Shown here piece by piece: positions 54,275-63,282 of a stretch of DNA of 64,000 nt. Numbering within the stretch: position 1 is the first letter of the stretch; every line of letters starts with the position of its first letter. The position numbers were made by a program, and so were the translations under genes. A model generated the notes under the pieces. It had not been told where the DNA came from. It searched no databases and worked only from the letters and a program-made list of their open reading frames with translations. The DNA is taken from assembly GCF_005280585.1 (NCBI RefSeq), contig NZ_SZVO01000017.1, positions 1-64,000 on the forward strand, in the 5' to 3' direction. Origin of the DNA: Dyadobacter frigoris. Its GTDB lineage: Bacteria; Bacteroidota; Bacteroidia; Cytophagales; Spirosomataceae.

Positions 54275-55071
54275 TCGACGTTCAGCGTATCAAACTTCAT
54301 ATTCAGGAGCTCAATCCGCAAGGAGAGGAGACCATCATTCTGATTCACGGTATGTTCAGCAATCTGGCTGTTTATTATTTCAATATAGCGCCGATGCTTG
54401 CCGGGAATTTCAGGGTGATACTGTATGATATGCGGGGACATGGCATGAGTGAGAAAGTGAAAGATGGATACGATTTGGCGTCGATGACCGATGATTTATA
54501 TGCGTTAATGGAGGAGCTGAATGTTGACAAAACCCATCTGGTTGGTTATAGTTACGGAGGGCTTGTTGCTTTGAAGATGGTGATCCGTTATCCGGAAAAA
54601 ATCAATAAACTGGCTGTGATCGAGGGACCGGACCCTAATGAGCAGGAGACGCTGGCGATCATCGATACATACAGCAGGGAGTTTTTGATCCACTATGTCA
54701 ACAATTTTGCAGACACCACAAAAATGCAAATGGGTAAACGGCAATTGGAAAGGAATCACCGGATGTATGAATTTTTGTTCAATGAAACGACGATTCGTTC
54801 GGATATGGAATCTGAAAAGGATTTCTTTCAGCAGAAACCATTAAGCCAGATAACACATGAGACTTTGCTGATTTATGGTGAGCAGTCCAATTGTGTTCCT
54901 TCGGGTGAGACGCTTGCTTCCAAAATAGCAGATGCAAACCTGGTTCTGGTTCCCGGAGACCATAATGTGCCGATTCAGCAGCCCGAAATAATAGGAAGCG
55001 AATTGCTGCTCTTTTTTAACAAAGACCTTGATCTGGATATTTATGATTCTAATCTGCTGGTTGTCAATTGA
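54265..55071 (+). CDS. Alpha/beta-hydrolase, probable chain-releasing thioesterase
   Basis: 268 residues, cytoplasmic. The nucleophile elbow is GYSYGG with Ser96, the oxyanion region is ILIHGMFSNLAVYY, and the catalytic His lies in PGDHNVP near 235. An acid residue could be the Glu in IYGEQSNC. The fold is that of small-molecule hydrolases related to type II thioesterases and menaquinone SHCHC-like enzymes. Placed directly after the ACP, it most likely hydrolyses or transfers the finished acyl chain, or removes stalled chains. A role in lactone formation is an alternative. It precedes the first glycosyltransferase by 18 bp. Confidence 0.82.
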   Translation: MPVIDVQRIKLHIQELNPQGEETIILIHGMFSNLAVYYFNIAPMLAGNFRVILYDMRGHGMSEKVKDGYDLASMTDDLYALMEELNVDKTHLVGYSYGGLVALKMVIRYPEKINKLAVIEGPDPNEQETLAIIDTYSREFLIHYVNNFADTTKMQMGKRQLERNHRMYEFLFNETTIRSDMESEKDFFQQKPLSQITHETLLIYGEQSNCVPSGETLASKIADANLVLVPGDHNVPIQQPEIIGSELLLFFNKDLDLDIYDSNLLVVN

Positions 55072-55089
55072 CCAGCTTAAACTTAGTTC

Positions 55090-56295
55090 ATGGGGAAATT
55101 TGTATTTATAGTACCACCCTTAACGGGACATATTAATCCTACACTGAGCGTAGGAGCGGAGCTGCTTGACAGAGGACATCAGGTGGGTTGGATTAGTCTG
55201 GATGAAAATCTTGGAACTCAGCTGCCCGAAGGCGGTCAGCTGCTACTGATCCGGTATGATCAGAACGATCAGGAAAAGAATAACAGCGAGCAGTATCTTG
55301 ACATTATTACCAAGAAGATTGTATACGGAATCGAGAGCATTAAATTTCTTTACGAAGAAGTATTGGTGCCACTGAACCGGCATATGTTTGATGGTATTGT
55401 TGCCCAATTGGATCTTTTTGCGCCCGATGTCGTGATCAATGATCACCAGCTTTTTGCAGGTGCGGCTGCGGCGTATCTGAAAGGTATTCCGTATGCCACG
55501 TCGGTAACAGCGCCGGCGGCCGTCAAAATGATGGAGGATCTGCCCAAAATCCATGAATGGGAAATTAATCAGATCATTGAGCTTCAGAAAGAACTTGGCA
55601 TTGAAGAAATAAAATCCGTCGCGTGTTCGGAACTGCTTACGATGGTGTTTACTTCTCAGGCATTTTTTGGAAATATGGAATTGCCCGGGTATTATCATTT
55701 TCCGGGGCCTGTGATCAGTCATCGTAAGAAAATGGTCGCTTTTGACTGGAATAAATTCAATACATCGAATGCGCCGAAGATTCTCATTTCAATAGGAACA
55801 ACTTTCGATCACGAGTATAAGAAAGACTTTTTCAGTAAAGTAGTTGAAGCCTTTGGTGGAGAAAATTTACAGGTTGTTCTGGTTTCGGATCCTGATCTGT
55901 TTGAGCAATGGCCAGCCAATTTTATTGTACAAAGCCGCGTTCCGCAACTTGATTTGCTGCCGCATTTGAACGCGGTAATATGCCATGCCGGACATAACAC
56001 CGTCAGTGAAACACTTTATCAGGGACTTCCGCTGGTAGTGATCCCGATTGCCTATGATCAGTCGCACGTGGCGGGAAGAGTAGTGGCAACCGGCTGTGGG
56101 GTGAGGTTAAACTATCGGAGATTTAGAGCCCATCATTTGAAGGATGCTGTGAGGGAGATTTTATCCGAACCGGCTTATAAAAAAGCGGCGGAAGAAATTG
56201 GCAGATCTTTTAAGGAATCAGGCGGAACAACCAGGGCTGCTGAATTACTGGAAAGTCTTGTCCTGTATAAGGAAGCGGCGACAATGGATAAATAA
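55090..56295 (+). CDS. GT1/MGT-family glycosyltransferase 1
   Basis: 401 residues, a GT-B fold. The N-terminal acceptor domain begins FVFIVPPLTGHINPTLSVGA, the motif shared by macrolide and zeaxanthin glucosyltransferases. The C-terminal donor site reads VICHAGHNTVSETLYQGLPL and PIAYDQSHVAGRV, matching the nucleotide-sugar binding region of UDP/dTDP-dependent enzymes. It has no membrane segment and is presumably associated with the lipid acceptor. It should add a sugar to a hydroxyl or carboxyl group of the polyketide chain. The next gene encodes a paralogue, so two sugars, or one sugar on two sites, may be added. Confidence 0.88.
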   Translation: MGKFVFIVPPLTGHINPTLSVGAELLDRGHQVGWISLDENLGTQLPEGGQLLLIRYDQNDQEKNNSEQYLDIITKKIVYGIESIKFLYEEVLVPLNRHMFDGIVAQLDLFAPDVVINDHQLFAGAAAAYLKGIPYATSVTAPAAVKMMEDLPKIHEWEINQIIELQKELGIEEIKSVACSELLTMVFTSQAFFGNMELPGYYHFPGPVISHRKKMVAFDWNKFNTSNAPKILISIGTTFDHEYKKDFFSKVVEAFGGENLQVVLVSDPDLFEQWPANFIVQSRVPQLDLLPHLNAVICHAGHNTVSETLYQGLPLVVIPIAYDQSHVAGRVVATGCGVRLNYRRFRAHHLKDAVREILSEPAYKKAAEEIGRSFKESGGTTRAAELLESLVLYKEAATMDK

Positions 56296-56366
56296 AATAC
56301 AGGCTTGATTATTAACAGGGCAAAAGGTCCGCCGGAATTATTTTTTGAAAACAACAAAAGCAAGCC

Positions 56367-57566
56367 ATGGCAAATTTCATGTTTGTAGTGCCGCCATTTT
56401 TCGGGCATTTAAGTCCAACGCTGAGTGTGGGAGCCAGTTTATTGGTCAAAGGACACAAGGTGGTGTGGGTGGGTATTACAGAAGTTGCAGATAAACACAT
56501 TCCTGAAGGAGGAAAATTTATTGTACCGCATCAGGAGCTGGAAGAACATCAGGAGCAAATTGCAAAAATACTGAAAAGGCAGGATGACGGGCCTTCGCTT
56601 TCGGGGCCGGAGGTGATGAAACTGGCGCTGGAAGAAACCTACGTGCCGCTCGCGAAAATTCTGATGAAAGGACTTTCAAGGGTGGTGGACGAGTTTCAGC
56701 CGGATGTCATTATTAATGACTGCATCACTTTTGCCGGTGCTTTATGCGCTTATCAGAAAGGTATTCCCTGTGTAACTACAACGCCCGTGCCGCCGGATGT
56801 GATGGGTGATACCAAGAATTCGGCTCCCAAAATTTACGAGTGGCAACAGAACCTTATCCTGGGATTGCAAAGATCTTGCGGTATCTATACGGACGATATT
56901 GTTATTCATTCGCACCAGATGAATATTGTTTTTACCTCAAAGGAATTTGCCGGATTTACGGATTCACAGCCTCATATGAAGTTTGTGGGGCCGGTAAAAG
57001 GCAGACCGAATACAACACCGTTTCCTTGGGAGCGGCTGGAAAAAGCACAAGGTCCAAAGGTTTTTGTGTCGCTTGGTACTTTGCTGGTCGATATCCGGAA
57101 AGACTTTTTTCAAAAACTTATCGAGGCATTTGCAAATGAGCCACTGACCATCGTAGCAGCAACAGATCCGGGAATTATCGAAAATTGGCCAGACAATTTT
57201 ATCGTGCAGGGTTTTGTGCCTCAGTCTGAAATTGTTCCTAAAATGGACGCTGTGATCTGTCACGGGGGTTTTAATACCGTCAATGATACCTTCCTGAATG
57301 GCCTTCCAATGCTCATAACACCCATTGCCTATGATCATTTTCATACGGCTGCGTTAATCGAAAATGCCGGTTGCGGGATCAAACTTCGTTACAAACGGCT
57401 CAGAATAGCAGATCTTAAAACAGCGATGTGGGAAATCCTGACAAACGACAAATATAGAAATGCTTCCAAAAGGATTCAGCAGACATTTATTGATGCCGGT
57501 GGAAATGACACGGCTGTGGCTTTGCTGGAAAATTTTGCAAGGGAAGTACTCGAAGAAAAAGTTTAA
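56367..57566 (+). CDS. GT1/MGT-family glycosyltransferase 2
   Basis: 399 residues, paralogous to the previous protein along its whole length: it starts FMFVVPPFFGHLSPTLSVGA and has the donor motifs VICHGGFNTVNDTFLNGLP and PIAYDHFHTAALIE. The acceptor half differs more than the donor half, which fits a second acceptor, for instance the first sugar. The 71-bp gap to the first gene and the 50-bp gap to the acyltransferase gene keep it in the operon. Both enzymes are of the soluble MGT group rather than membrane GT2/GT4 enzymes of cell-wall glycolipid synthesis. Confidence 0.88.
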   Translation: MANFMFVVPPFFGHLSPTLSVGASLLVKGHKVVWVGITEVADKHIPEGGKFIVPHQELEEHQEQIAKILKRQDDGPSLSGPEVMKLALEETYVPLAKILMKGLSRVVDEFQPDVIINDCITFAGALCAYQKGIPCVTTTPVPPDVMGDTKNSAPKIYEWQQNLILGLQRSCGIYTDDIVIHSHQMNIVFTSKEFAGFTDSQPHMKFVGPVKGRPNTTPFPWERLEKAQGPKVFVSLGTLLVDIRKDFFQKLIEAFANEPLTIVAATDPGIIENWPDNFIVQGFVPQSEIVPKMDAVICHGGFNTVNDTFLNGLPMLITPIAYDHFHTAALIENAGCGIKLRYKRLRIADLKTAMWEILTNDKYRNASKRIQQTFIDAGGNDTAVALLENFAREVLEEKV

Positions 57567-57616
57567 AAACCTGAAAACCTGAAACAAAAATATAACAGTC
57601 TGTTAGCCATCGAAAA

Positions 57617-58915
57617 ATGAAAAGAAAGCTACTGTTTTTGGAAAGAGTGTTATACGGAAATGGCTCACAACCTTTTCACGGTGTATTTTCAGTGAAAATT
57701 ACCGGCAGAATTGTACACGGAAATTTTCCATTGGCCCTAAAAAAGCTGCAAACCAAATACCCAGCGCTGACTGCCTGTATCGAAGAAGACGAAAAGGGGG
57801 ACCCTTATTTTGTTCAGCAATCGCCCGCACCTGAAATTCCTTTGCGTATTGTAGAGCGCTTGTCAGATCAGGACTGGATCGATGAATCAAGATATGAATG
57901 GGCAACTTCTTTCCAGATCAAAACCGGTCCGCTACTGCGGGTGGTCTGGATACGTTCCGATAATGTGTCGGATCTGATCCTGGCTTTTCACCATTGTATG
58001 TGCGATGGTGGCTCGGGGATGGCTTTGCTGACAGACTTGCTTGCAGTTTTAGATAACACAGACCACGAAATTGGCACTTCATCAACATTCTCATCAATCG
58101 CTGATCTTATTCCCGCTGATATTTTAAATAACAGAGGGAATAAAATCAAGGCGGGATTTTCTTCTGGCCTGGTAAATACTTCGCTGGCATTTATGTCAAA
58201 ATTTATTTCGGTAAAAAATAAAGTGCTTCCGCAGCGGGCATCTGACTATTTAATAAGCTGGAAGTTAAGCCAGGAAGAATCCTCGGCGCTTTTTGCTGTT
58301 TGCAAGCAGCATCAGGTAACGGTTAATACTGCGTTGTGCCTTGCATTTTTGGAGGCGTTTAAAATGGTTAACAAAACCGCGGCGCATGGTAAGGCTACCT
58401 GTCCTGTGGATATCCGCAGATACATGCCAGAAGTAAAAAAGGATACCATTTTTGCATTTGGGCTCGCCATGAATATGCAGCTTGATAAAAAACCGACGGC
58501 TAATTTTTGGGTAAATGCCCAAAAACAGCAGGTGCTGATTTCAAAACAAATGGAAAAACTGAACCCGTACGAATTTATCATGGGCATGGAAGGCTCTCAC
58601 AAAGCGGTCAGGCATCTGATAAAATTTCTAACTTATGCCAAAGCCGGAAACGATTTCATGTTTTCAAATATGGGCAGGCTCGACATCCCGTCGAGCTACC
58701 GGACCTTTACGATTGAAACGGTTTATAGTCCAACGGTGATTGGCCCGTTTGGGAATCCGACTACAATTATTACCACCACTTTTAACAAACAAATGGATTT
58801 TTCGTTTGTGTCAAACGAAACTTTTATGGCGCGTGAAAATGCCATGAAAATCAAACAGGAAGCCATGAAGTTGATGTTTTCTGAGACATTTGTTGCAGAT
58901 ACTGTTGGCGTATGA
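57617..58915 (+). CDS. Condensation-domain-like (PapA/WES-type) acyltransferase 1
   Basis: 432 residues, without carrier or adenylation domains. The chloramphenicol-acetyltransferase/condensation fold is shown by the HHxxxDG motif: HHCMCDGG with His125, His126, Asp130 and Gly131. A C-terminal latch region near 355-400 reads SNMGRLDIPSSYRT. Stand-alone members of this superfamily, such as PapA5, transfer acyl groups from ACP or CoA to hydroxyls of lipids. Here they may esterify the glycosylated polyketide or its sugars. This copy has a complete active site. It overlaps the second copy by 4 bp (ATGA). Confidence 0.82.
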   Translation: MKRKLLFLERVLYGNGSQPFHGVFSVKITGRIVHGNFPLALKKLQTKYPALTACIEEDEKGDPYFVQQSPAPEIPLRIVERLSDQDWIDESRYEWATSFQIKTGPLLRVVWIRSDNVSDLILAFHHCMCDGGSGMALLTDLLAVLDNTDHEIGTSSTFSSIADLIPADILNNRGNKIKAGFSSGLVNTSLAFMSKFISVKNKVLPQRASDYLISWKLSQEESSALFAVCKQHQVTVNTALCLAFLEAFKMVNKTAAHGKATCPVDIRRYMPEVKKDTIFAFGLAMNMQLDKKPTANFWVNAQKQQVLISKQMEKLNPYEFIMGMEGSHKAVRHLIKFLTYAKAGNDFMFSNMGRLDIPSSYRTFTIETVYSPTVIGPFGNPTTIITTTFNKQMDFSFVSNETFMARENAMKIKQEAMKLMFSETFVADTVGV

Positions 58916-60189
58916 AAAGAAAAATGAGCTTTTTGGAAGGCTCCATGTTTGCAGGGAGGAATACACCGGTGAATCTGATTTTTACCGTGACCATTGAAGG
59001 ATATCTTTCGCGGGGAAATCTGGAAAATGCACTGCGTAAAGTGCAAAACAGACACCCGCTTTTAAAAATTGTGGTGTGGCCGGATGAAAACGAAATTCCC
59101 TGGTATGTGTCACCGGATAAAATAAGACCTATACCACTACGAATTGTTGAGAGGAACTCCGATAAAGACTGGCAAAAAGAAGCCGAAAAAGAGTGGCATA
59201 CATTATTTGAGAGCGAAATAGAACCTTTGGCAAGATTGGTCTGGGTAAAATCAGATCGCACTTCGGAGTTGATTCTGGTTTGCCACCATTGCATTTGTGA
59301 CGCAACTTCGGTGATTCATCTGATGCGTGAAATACTGGAACTGACCGACAATCCGAATATGGATATTGGTTCTTATCAGGCCATTTCGTCAATCAGAGAC
59401 CTTGTTCCTGTTGAAATTCAAGATAGCAGAGTTAACATTTTCAAAGCTAATTTAGTTGCCGGAGCAACACGTCTTTATCTTGGAGCCGTCAGCTGGATGA
59501 AGGAAAAGAAAAAAGATAATTTTTATACAATCAACTGGAAACTGGATAGTGATATTACAAGTGTTATCCTGGAAAAATGCAAAGAGCAGGGCCTTAGTAT
59601 CAATACCGTATTGTGTTTGGCCTTTTTGAAGGCATTTGAAAATGTCCGGCATCTTTCAACAAACAGACGGGTGTTCTGTTCTGTGGATGCCCGCCGCTTT
59701 TTACCTGAGATTGGTAGCGATCATCTGTTCCCTTTTCCGGTGATGATTGATCTTTCACTGAGGAATAATAAATACTCTTTCTGGGATCAGGCCAGGTTTC
59801 TGCGGGATAAACTCTACAAAGAGATTGAAAAAACAGACATCCGTAAAATACTGATGTATACAGAACACTTGGTCCCTTTGCTGCCGAAAAGTATCCGGTA
59901 CGCGAAAGCAGGAAAGGGTCTTCACGATTTTGCCTTTGCCAATTTGGGAAAGATTAAAATCCGTGAGAACTATGAGAATTTTAGCGTTCGAAATGTGTAT
60001 AGCCCGTCGTCAAGATTTCCGATGGGAAATCCAACGAAAATTTCAACGTCTACATTTCGTGGACAGATTGATTTTGTCTTTACGTCAGAAGAAGAATTTT
60101 TAAGCTATAAGGATGCGCTCGTGATCAAGGAAAATGCCATGCAGTTGCTCTTAAACCAGACCGCCACCCACGAAAGCAGTGTATTTTAA
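58912..60189 (+). CDS. Condensation-domain-like acyltransferase 2
   Basis: 425 residues, co-linear with copy 1: the two align without gaps over the first 140 residues. The motif is HHCICDAT, with His125, His126 and Asp130 kept and Gly131 changed to Ala. The general base His126 is intact, so activity is possible, though the loop Gly is normally conserved. The C-terminal latch region (ANLGKIKIRENYENF) is more divergent. It is likely an acyltransferase with another acyl donor or hydroxyl acceptor. Confidence 0.8.
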   Translation: MKRKMSFLEGSMFAGRNTPVNLIFTVTIEGYLSRGNLENALRKVQNRHPLLKIVVWPDENEIPWYVSPDKIRPIPLRIVERNSDKDWQKEAEKEWHTLFESEIEPLARLVWVKSDRTSELILVCHHCICDATSVIHLMREILELTDNPNMDIGSYQAISSIRDLVPVEIQDSRVNIFKANLVAGATRLYLGAVSWMKEKKKDNFYTINWKLDSDITSVILEKCKEQGLSINTVLCLAFLKAFENVRHLSTNRRVFCSVDARRFLPEIGSDHLFPFPVMIDLSLRNNKYSFWDQARFLRDKLYKEIEKTDIRKILMYTEHLVPLLPKSIRYAKAGKGLHDFAFANLGKIKIRENYENFSVRNVYSPSSRFPMGNPTKISTSTFRGQIDFVFTSEEEFLSYKDALVIKENAMQLLLNQTATHESSVF

Positions 60190-60190
60190 T

Positions 60191-61453
60191 ATGAACAGAA
60201 GATTAATAGTTGGTGAGAGAATTATGTATGCCGATGGGCTGGCACCCGTCAACTGCACATTTACGGTGACCATTAAAGGAGCGCTCAAGGGAGAACGAAT
60301 AAGTGATGCGCTGCTGAAATTGCAGTTGAAACATCCGCTTTTAAGGGCAAATATTAAACATGATAAAAAAGGGTTTCCATCGTTTGTTATGAACCCTGAC
60401 ATACCTGCTATCCCGGTCAAGGTTTTGGAAAGGTACGATGATGATCAGTGGGAAAAGGTAAGTATTTCCGAATGGGTAGAGCAGTTCGATGCAGGTAACG
60501 ATCCGCTTGCCCGGCTTGTCTGGCTGAAATCTGAAAATATATCAGATCTTATTTTGGTTTGTGCACATTGCATTTGCGACGGAACAACCTTTGTTACACT
60601 CATGAGGGAGTTTTTGCAGAGTCTGGACGAGCCGGATACAAATTTGACAGCCTATCAGTCTTTCACAGATATTCATGAATTGCTGCCAGGCTCTTACACG
60701 CAAAAGGGCGGTCTGAGGCTTAAAGCAATATTCTTTTCTGCTCTTGCAAAAGGTTTGTTTTTTATAACAAACCGCAAACCCAAACTGGAAAACGAGCGTT
60801 TTTACTTCATAAACTGGAATTTTTCTTCCGGATTTTCTTCCGCTTTGGTGAAAAAATGCAAGGCTGAAAATACCTCGGTACAGGCAGTGCTGTGCGTGGC
60901 ATTTTTGCAGGCTTTTGCATTTGAGATGGGAAATGGAGCGAAAAATAAAGTGATAAGTCCGGTTGATATTCGCAGGTATATTCCCGATATAAAAAAGGAT
61001 AATATGTTTGCTTTTGCGCCAATCGTAGAGCTATCGATCCCGAAAAAAGAAAAGGATAATGATTTCTGGACTATTTCGCGAAGTATCAAAAGTGACCTGG
61101 TTGAGAAGGTAGATAAGATCAATATGGCGGAAATTATTGTAATGAGTGAGTTTTTTCATTCAACGGCCCGACAAATGATCGGTCATTTGCTATCGACCAG
61201 AGGCAGCCATGACGTAACATTATCGAACATGGGCGTTTTGGACATCCCGTCAAGTTATCGGACATTTTCGGTTGAAGCGCTGCATAGCCCGGCCGTGGGT
61301 TTTCCATGGAGAAATCCGAATACGTTGGTTGTAAGCACCTTTCGGGGAAAGATTGATTTCTCATTCTCATCCAACGGAGCGTTTTTGCCAGTCGATAAGG
61401 CAAGAGATATCAGAGAAAGAGCGGTGGCTATTTTGTCAGAAGAAATTAGCTGA
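60191..61453 (+). CDS. Condensation-domain-like acyltransferase 3
   Basis: 420 residues from the ATG at 60191. This start aligns with the paralogues (MNRRLIVGERIM against MKRKLLFLERVL), whereas a GTG at 60179 would extend into the previous gene. The motif reads AHCICDGT: the first His of HHxxxDG is Ala125, but His126, Asp130 and Gly131 remain. In related enzymes the second His is the catalytic base, so activity may persist. Residues ~340-380 (SNMGVLDIPSSYRT) match copy 1 closely. It is the last gene of the operon and starts 1 bp after the stop of copy 2. Confidence 0.8.
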   Translation: MNRRLIVGERIMYADGLAPVNCTFTVTIKGALKGERISDALLKLQLKHPLLRANIKHDKKGFPSFVMNPDIPAIPVKVLERYDDDQWEKVSISEWVEQFDAGNDPLARLVWLKSENISDLILVCAHCICDGTTFVTLMREFLQSLDEPDTNLTAYQSFTDIHELLPGSYTQKGGLRLKAIFFSALAKGLFFITNRKPKLENERFYFINWNFSSGFSSALVKKCKAENTSVQAVLCVAFLQAFAFEMGNGAKNKVISPVDIRRYIPDIKKDNMFAFAPIVELSIPKKEKDNDFWTISRSIKSDLVEKVDKINMAEIIVMSEFFHSTARQMIGHLLSTRGSHDVTLSNMGVLDIPSSYRTFSVEALHSPAVGFPWRNPNTLVVSTFRGKIDFSFSSNGAFLPVDKARDIRERAVAILSEEIS

Positions 61454-61879
61454 ATTTAAGTAAGTAACTTTTTGAATCCCTGATGCGTATTTTTAAATTT
61501 CTCTTAGTTGTTGTAAAGCAAATCCCAAATTCTGTACCGATACTTACTAAAATTATCTCAGAATCTTCCAAAGCCTGAATGTTGTTTAAAGCAACATTTC
61601 CGGTTAAAAAACTTTTGTAAGCACCAATAAATTCATTTTCATAGTTGAAATAACCTGTAAGTTCTGCACCATCTTTGACGTAATAATATCGAACAGAACC
61701 GGTTAAGATAAAACCATAATAATTACAGACTGCTCCGGCTTCTAAAAAATGTTGTTTTTTTTGTATGAGGCATAGCCAAGATATTGTTTAAAAATTTCCC
61801 ATTCGGTATCATTAAGAGCAACATACTTTAATAGCTGTTGGCGAAAAATATTGAGTTGGGCTGGAGTTGGAATATTCAT
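61446..61879 (-). pseudogene. Crp/Fnr-family regulator, frameshifted and lacking its DNA-binding domain
   Basis: Start at 61879 (MNIPTPAQLNIFRQQLLKYV). The first frame covers ~48 residues and stops just after YKKNNIF. The second frame resumes with KKQHFLEAGAVCNYYGFIL, TGSVRYYYVKDGAELTGYFN and NNIQALEDSEIILVS, the cyclic-nucleotide-binding beta-barrel of Bacteroidota Crp/Fnr proteins. The break is in a T8 run (61755-61762 on the + strand) that would need nine. After the barrel the sequence loses the family pattern and ends at 61446, overlapping the end of acyltransferase 3. The C-terminal HTH is missing, so the gene is dead even if the frameshift is an error. Confidence 0.65.
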
Positions 61880-62572
61880 CTGTTTACATTTTCAAAAAAA
61901 AATCATGGGCACTAATATTTGCAGGTGCTTTTTTTCCTCGAAACTATACTATGAGAACTGGCTATCATATAAAATACTCACGATTTGTTGGACAACCCTT
62001 GACCAAACTTAAGATTATTTATGACCCTTTTTTATGGGTTTGATAGAATAGTTCGTTGTTGGCCTGATGTCTTCGCAGAGCTCTACATATCCATTTGTTC
62101 CTAAATAATTCCATTCCACCATTTGGAGGATGCAGATAAATATATTACTACTTGAGTGTGTTATGATTTAAGATTCCCGCGCTAATGTATACGACAGCAT
62201 TGGTCCGGGTTTGCCTGTTCATTGGCAGGCGGCCCGTCATAAAAACTGAACGCAATTTGAGGCCTTTACCTTACAAAGGATCTTGAGAAATATGAAATGA
62301 TACTTTATGTTAATATTTCTTCTAAATATGATAATTTACTGCCAGTTCTTTGTTGTAATATATATTTTCTTTGTATTGTTAAATTTTTAGCGAATCAATA
62401 TTTACACAGCTTCGGCTATTTTTTATTTCAATTCTTTATAAAGTCAGCCATGGACTACAAAAATGCTTTGGGCGATCAAATTATGAAAATGTATATTTTA
62501 TGAGCTAAGCGCAAGGTATTCTGAGTTGTTTTAGACATTGGCGGAGACAATTTTTAAACGTATAGTAACCCG
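61880..62572. other. Intergenic region before the sigma factor, no recognisable gene
   Basis: AT-rich. A 68-codon frame at 62297-62503 has composition like random AT-rich sequence and is not supported. No terminator strong enough to name was seen after the polyketide operon. Confidence 0.4.
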
Positions 62573-63175
62573 ATGACCGAGCAGGAGAAAGATTTATGGA
62601 AAGCTTTTCAAAATGGCAATAAAGATGCCTTTGAAGAGATTTTGTGTATTTTTTATCGTCCTATGTTTGATTATGGGTTTAAATTTCAAAAAGATCACGA
62701 TCAGCTTAGTGATGATATACATGATTTGTTCCTAAGTCTATGGGATAGGCGCGCATTCTTAACACCAACGGCTAATTTAAAGCTCTATCTGTTTAGTGCT
62801 TTACGAAATCAGATATGGCGGTCTAAAAAAAGGTTACCATTGATGGAAGAGTTTTCGGATGAAGATGATGATTCCCAGTTTCAGGAAACAGACTATGCTG
62901 AGACCAAAATAATCCGTAGTGAAGTCACTGACGAGCAGTTATGCCGGATTGATTGTGTGATGCTAAAACTTACAAAACGCCAACAGGAAATACTTCATTT
63001 ACGGTTTTTCGAGAACCTGACTAATTCTCAAATCGCAGAAGTATTAAATATTTCAGAACCTTCTGTATATAATCTGTTATCTCTCTCCTTAAAACTCTTT
63101 CGTAAATTTTGGAATATATATTTCAATGTTTTACCGTCTGTTTTTTTCTTGTGTAATATTTTCATTATCAGGTAG
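62573..63175 (+). CDS. FecI-like ECF RNA polymerase sigma factor
   Basis: 200 residues. Region 2 (~25-95) includes DDIHDLFLSLWDRRAFL for core binding and -10 recognition. Region 4 (~130-185) has LTKRQQEILHLRFFENLTNS and the helix-turn-helix IAEVLNISEPSVYNLLS. It is the type found in front of FecR and SusC genes in Bacteroidota, where ligand binding to the transporter releases the sigma factor to transcribe the transport operon. The C-terminal end is unusually hydrophobic (FNVLPSVFFLCNIFIIR). A FecR gene follows at 63283, and a SusC gene can be expected beyond the window. Confidence 0.9.
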   Translation: MTEQEKDLWKAFQNGNKDAFEEILCIFYRPMFDYGFKFQKDHDQLSDDIHDLFLSLWDRRAFLTPTANLKLYLFSALRNQIWRSKKRLPLMEEFSDEDDDSQFQETDYAETKIIRSEVTDEQLCRIDCVMLKLTKRQQEILHLRFFENLTNSQIAEVLNISEPSVYNLLSLSLKLFRKFWNIYFNVLPSVFFLCNIFIIR

Positions 63176-63282
63176 TTATTGTTGTGTTTGAATTTAATTA
63201 TCAAATAACTCATATTTTTTGGTGAGATAATAACACAAATTGTACCATATATATGTAGGCTAATTTCTAATTGTGCTTAGGT

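Noticed and set aside
62297-62503. 68-codon frame before the sigma factor
   Set aside because: Low-complexity AT-rich composition, no homology, and no ribosome-binding site.
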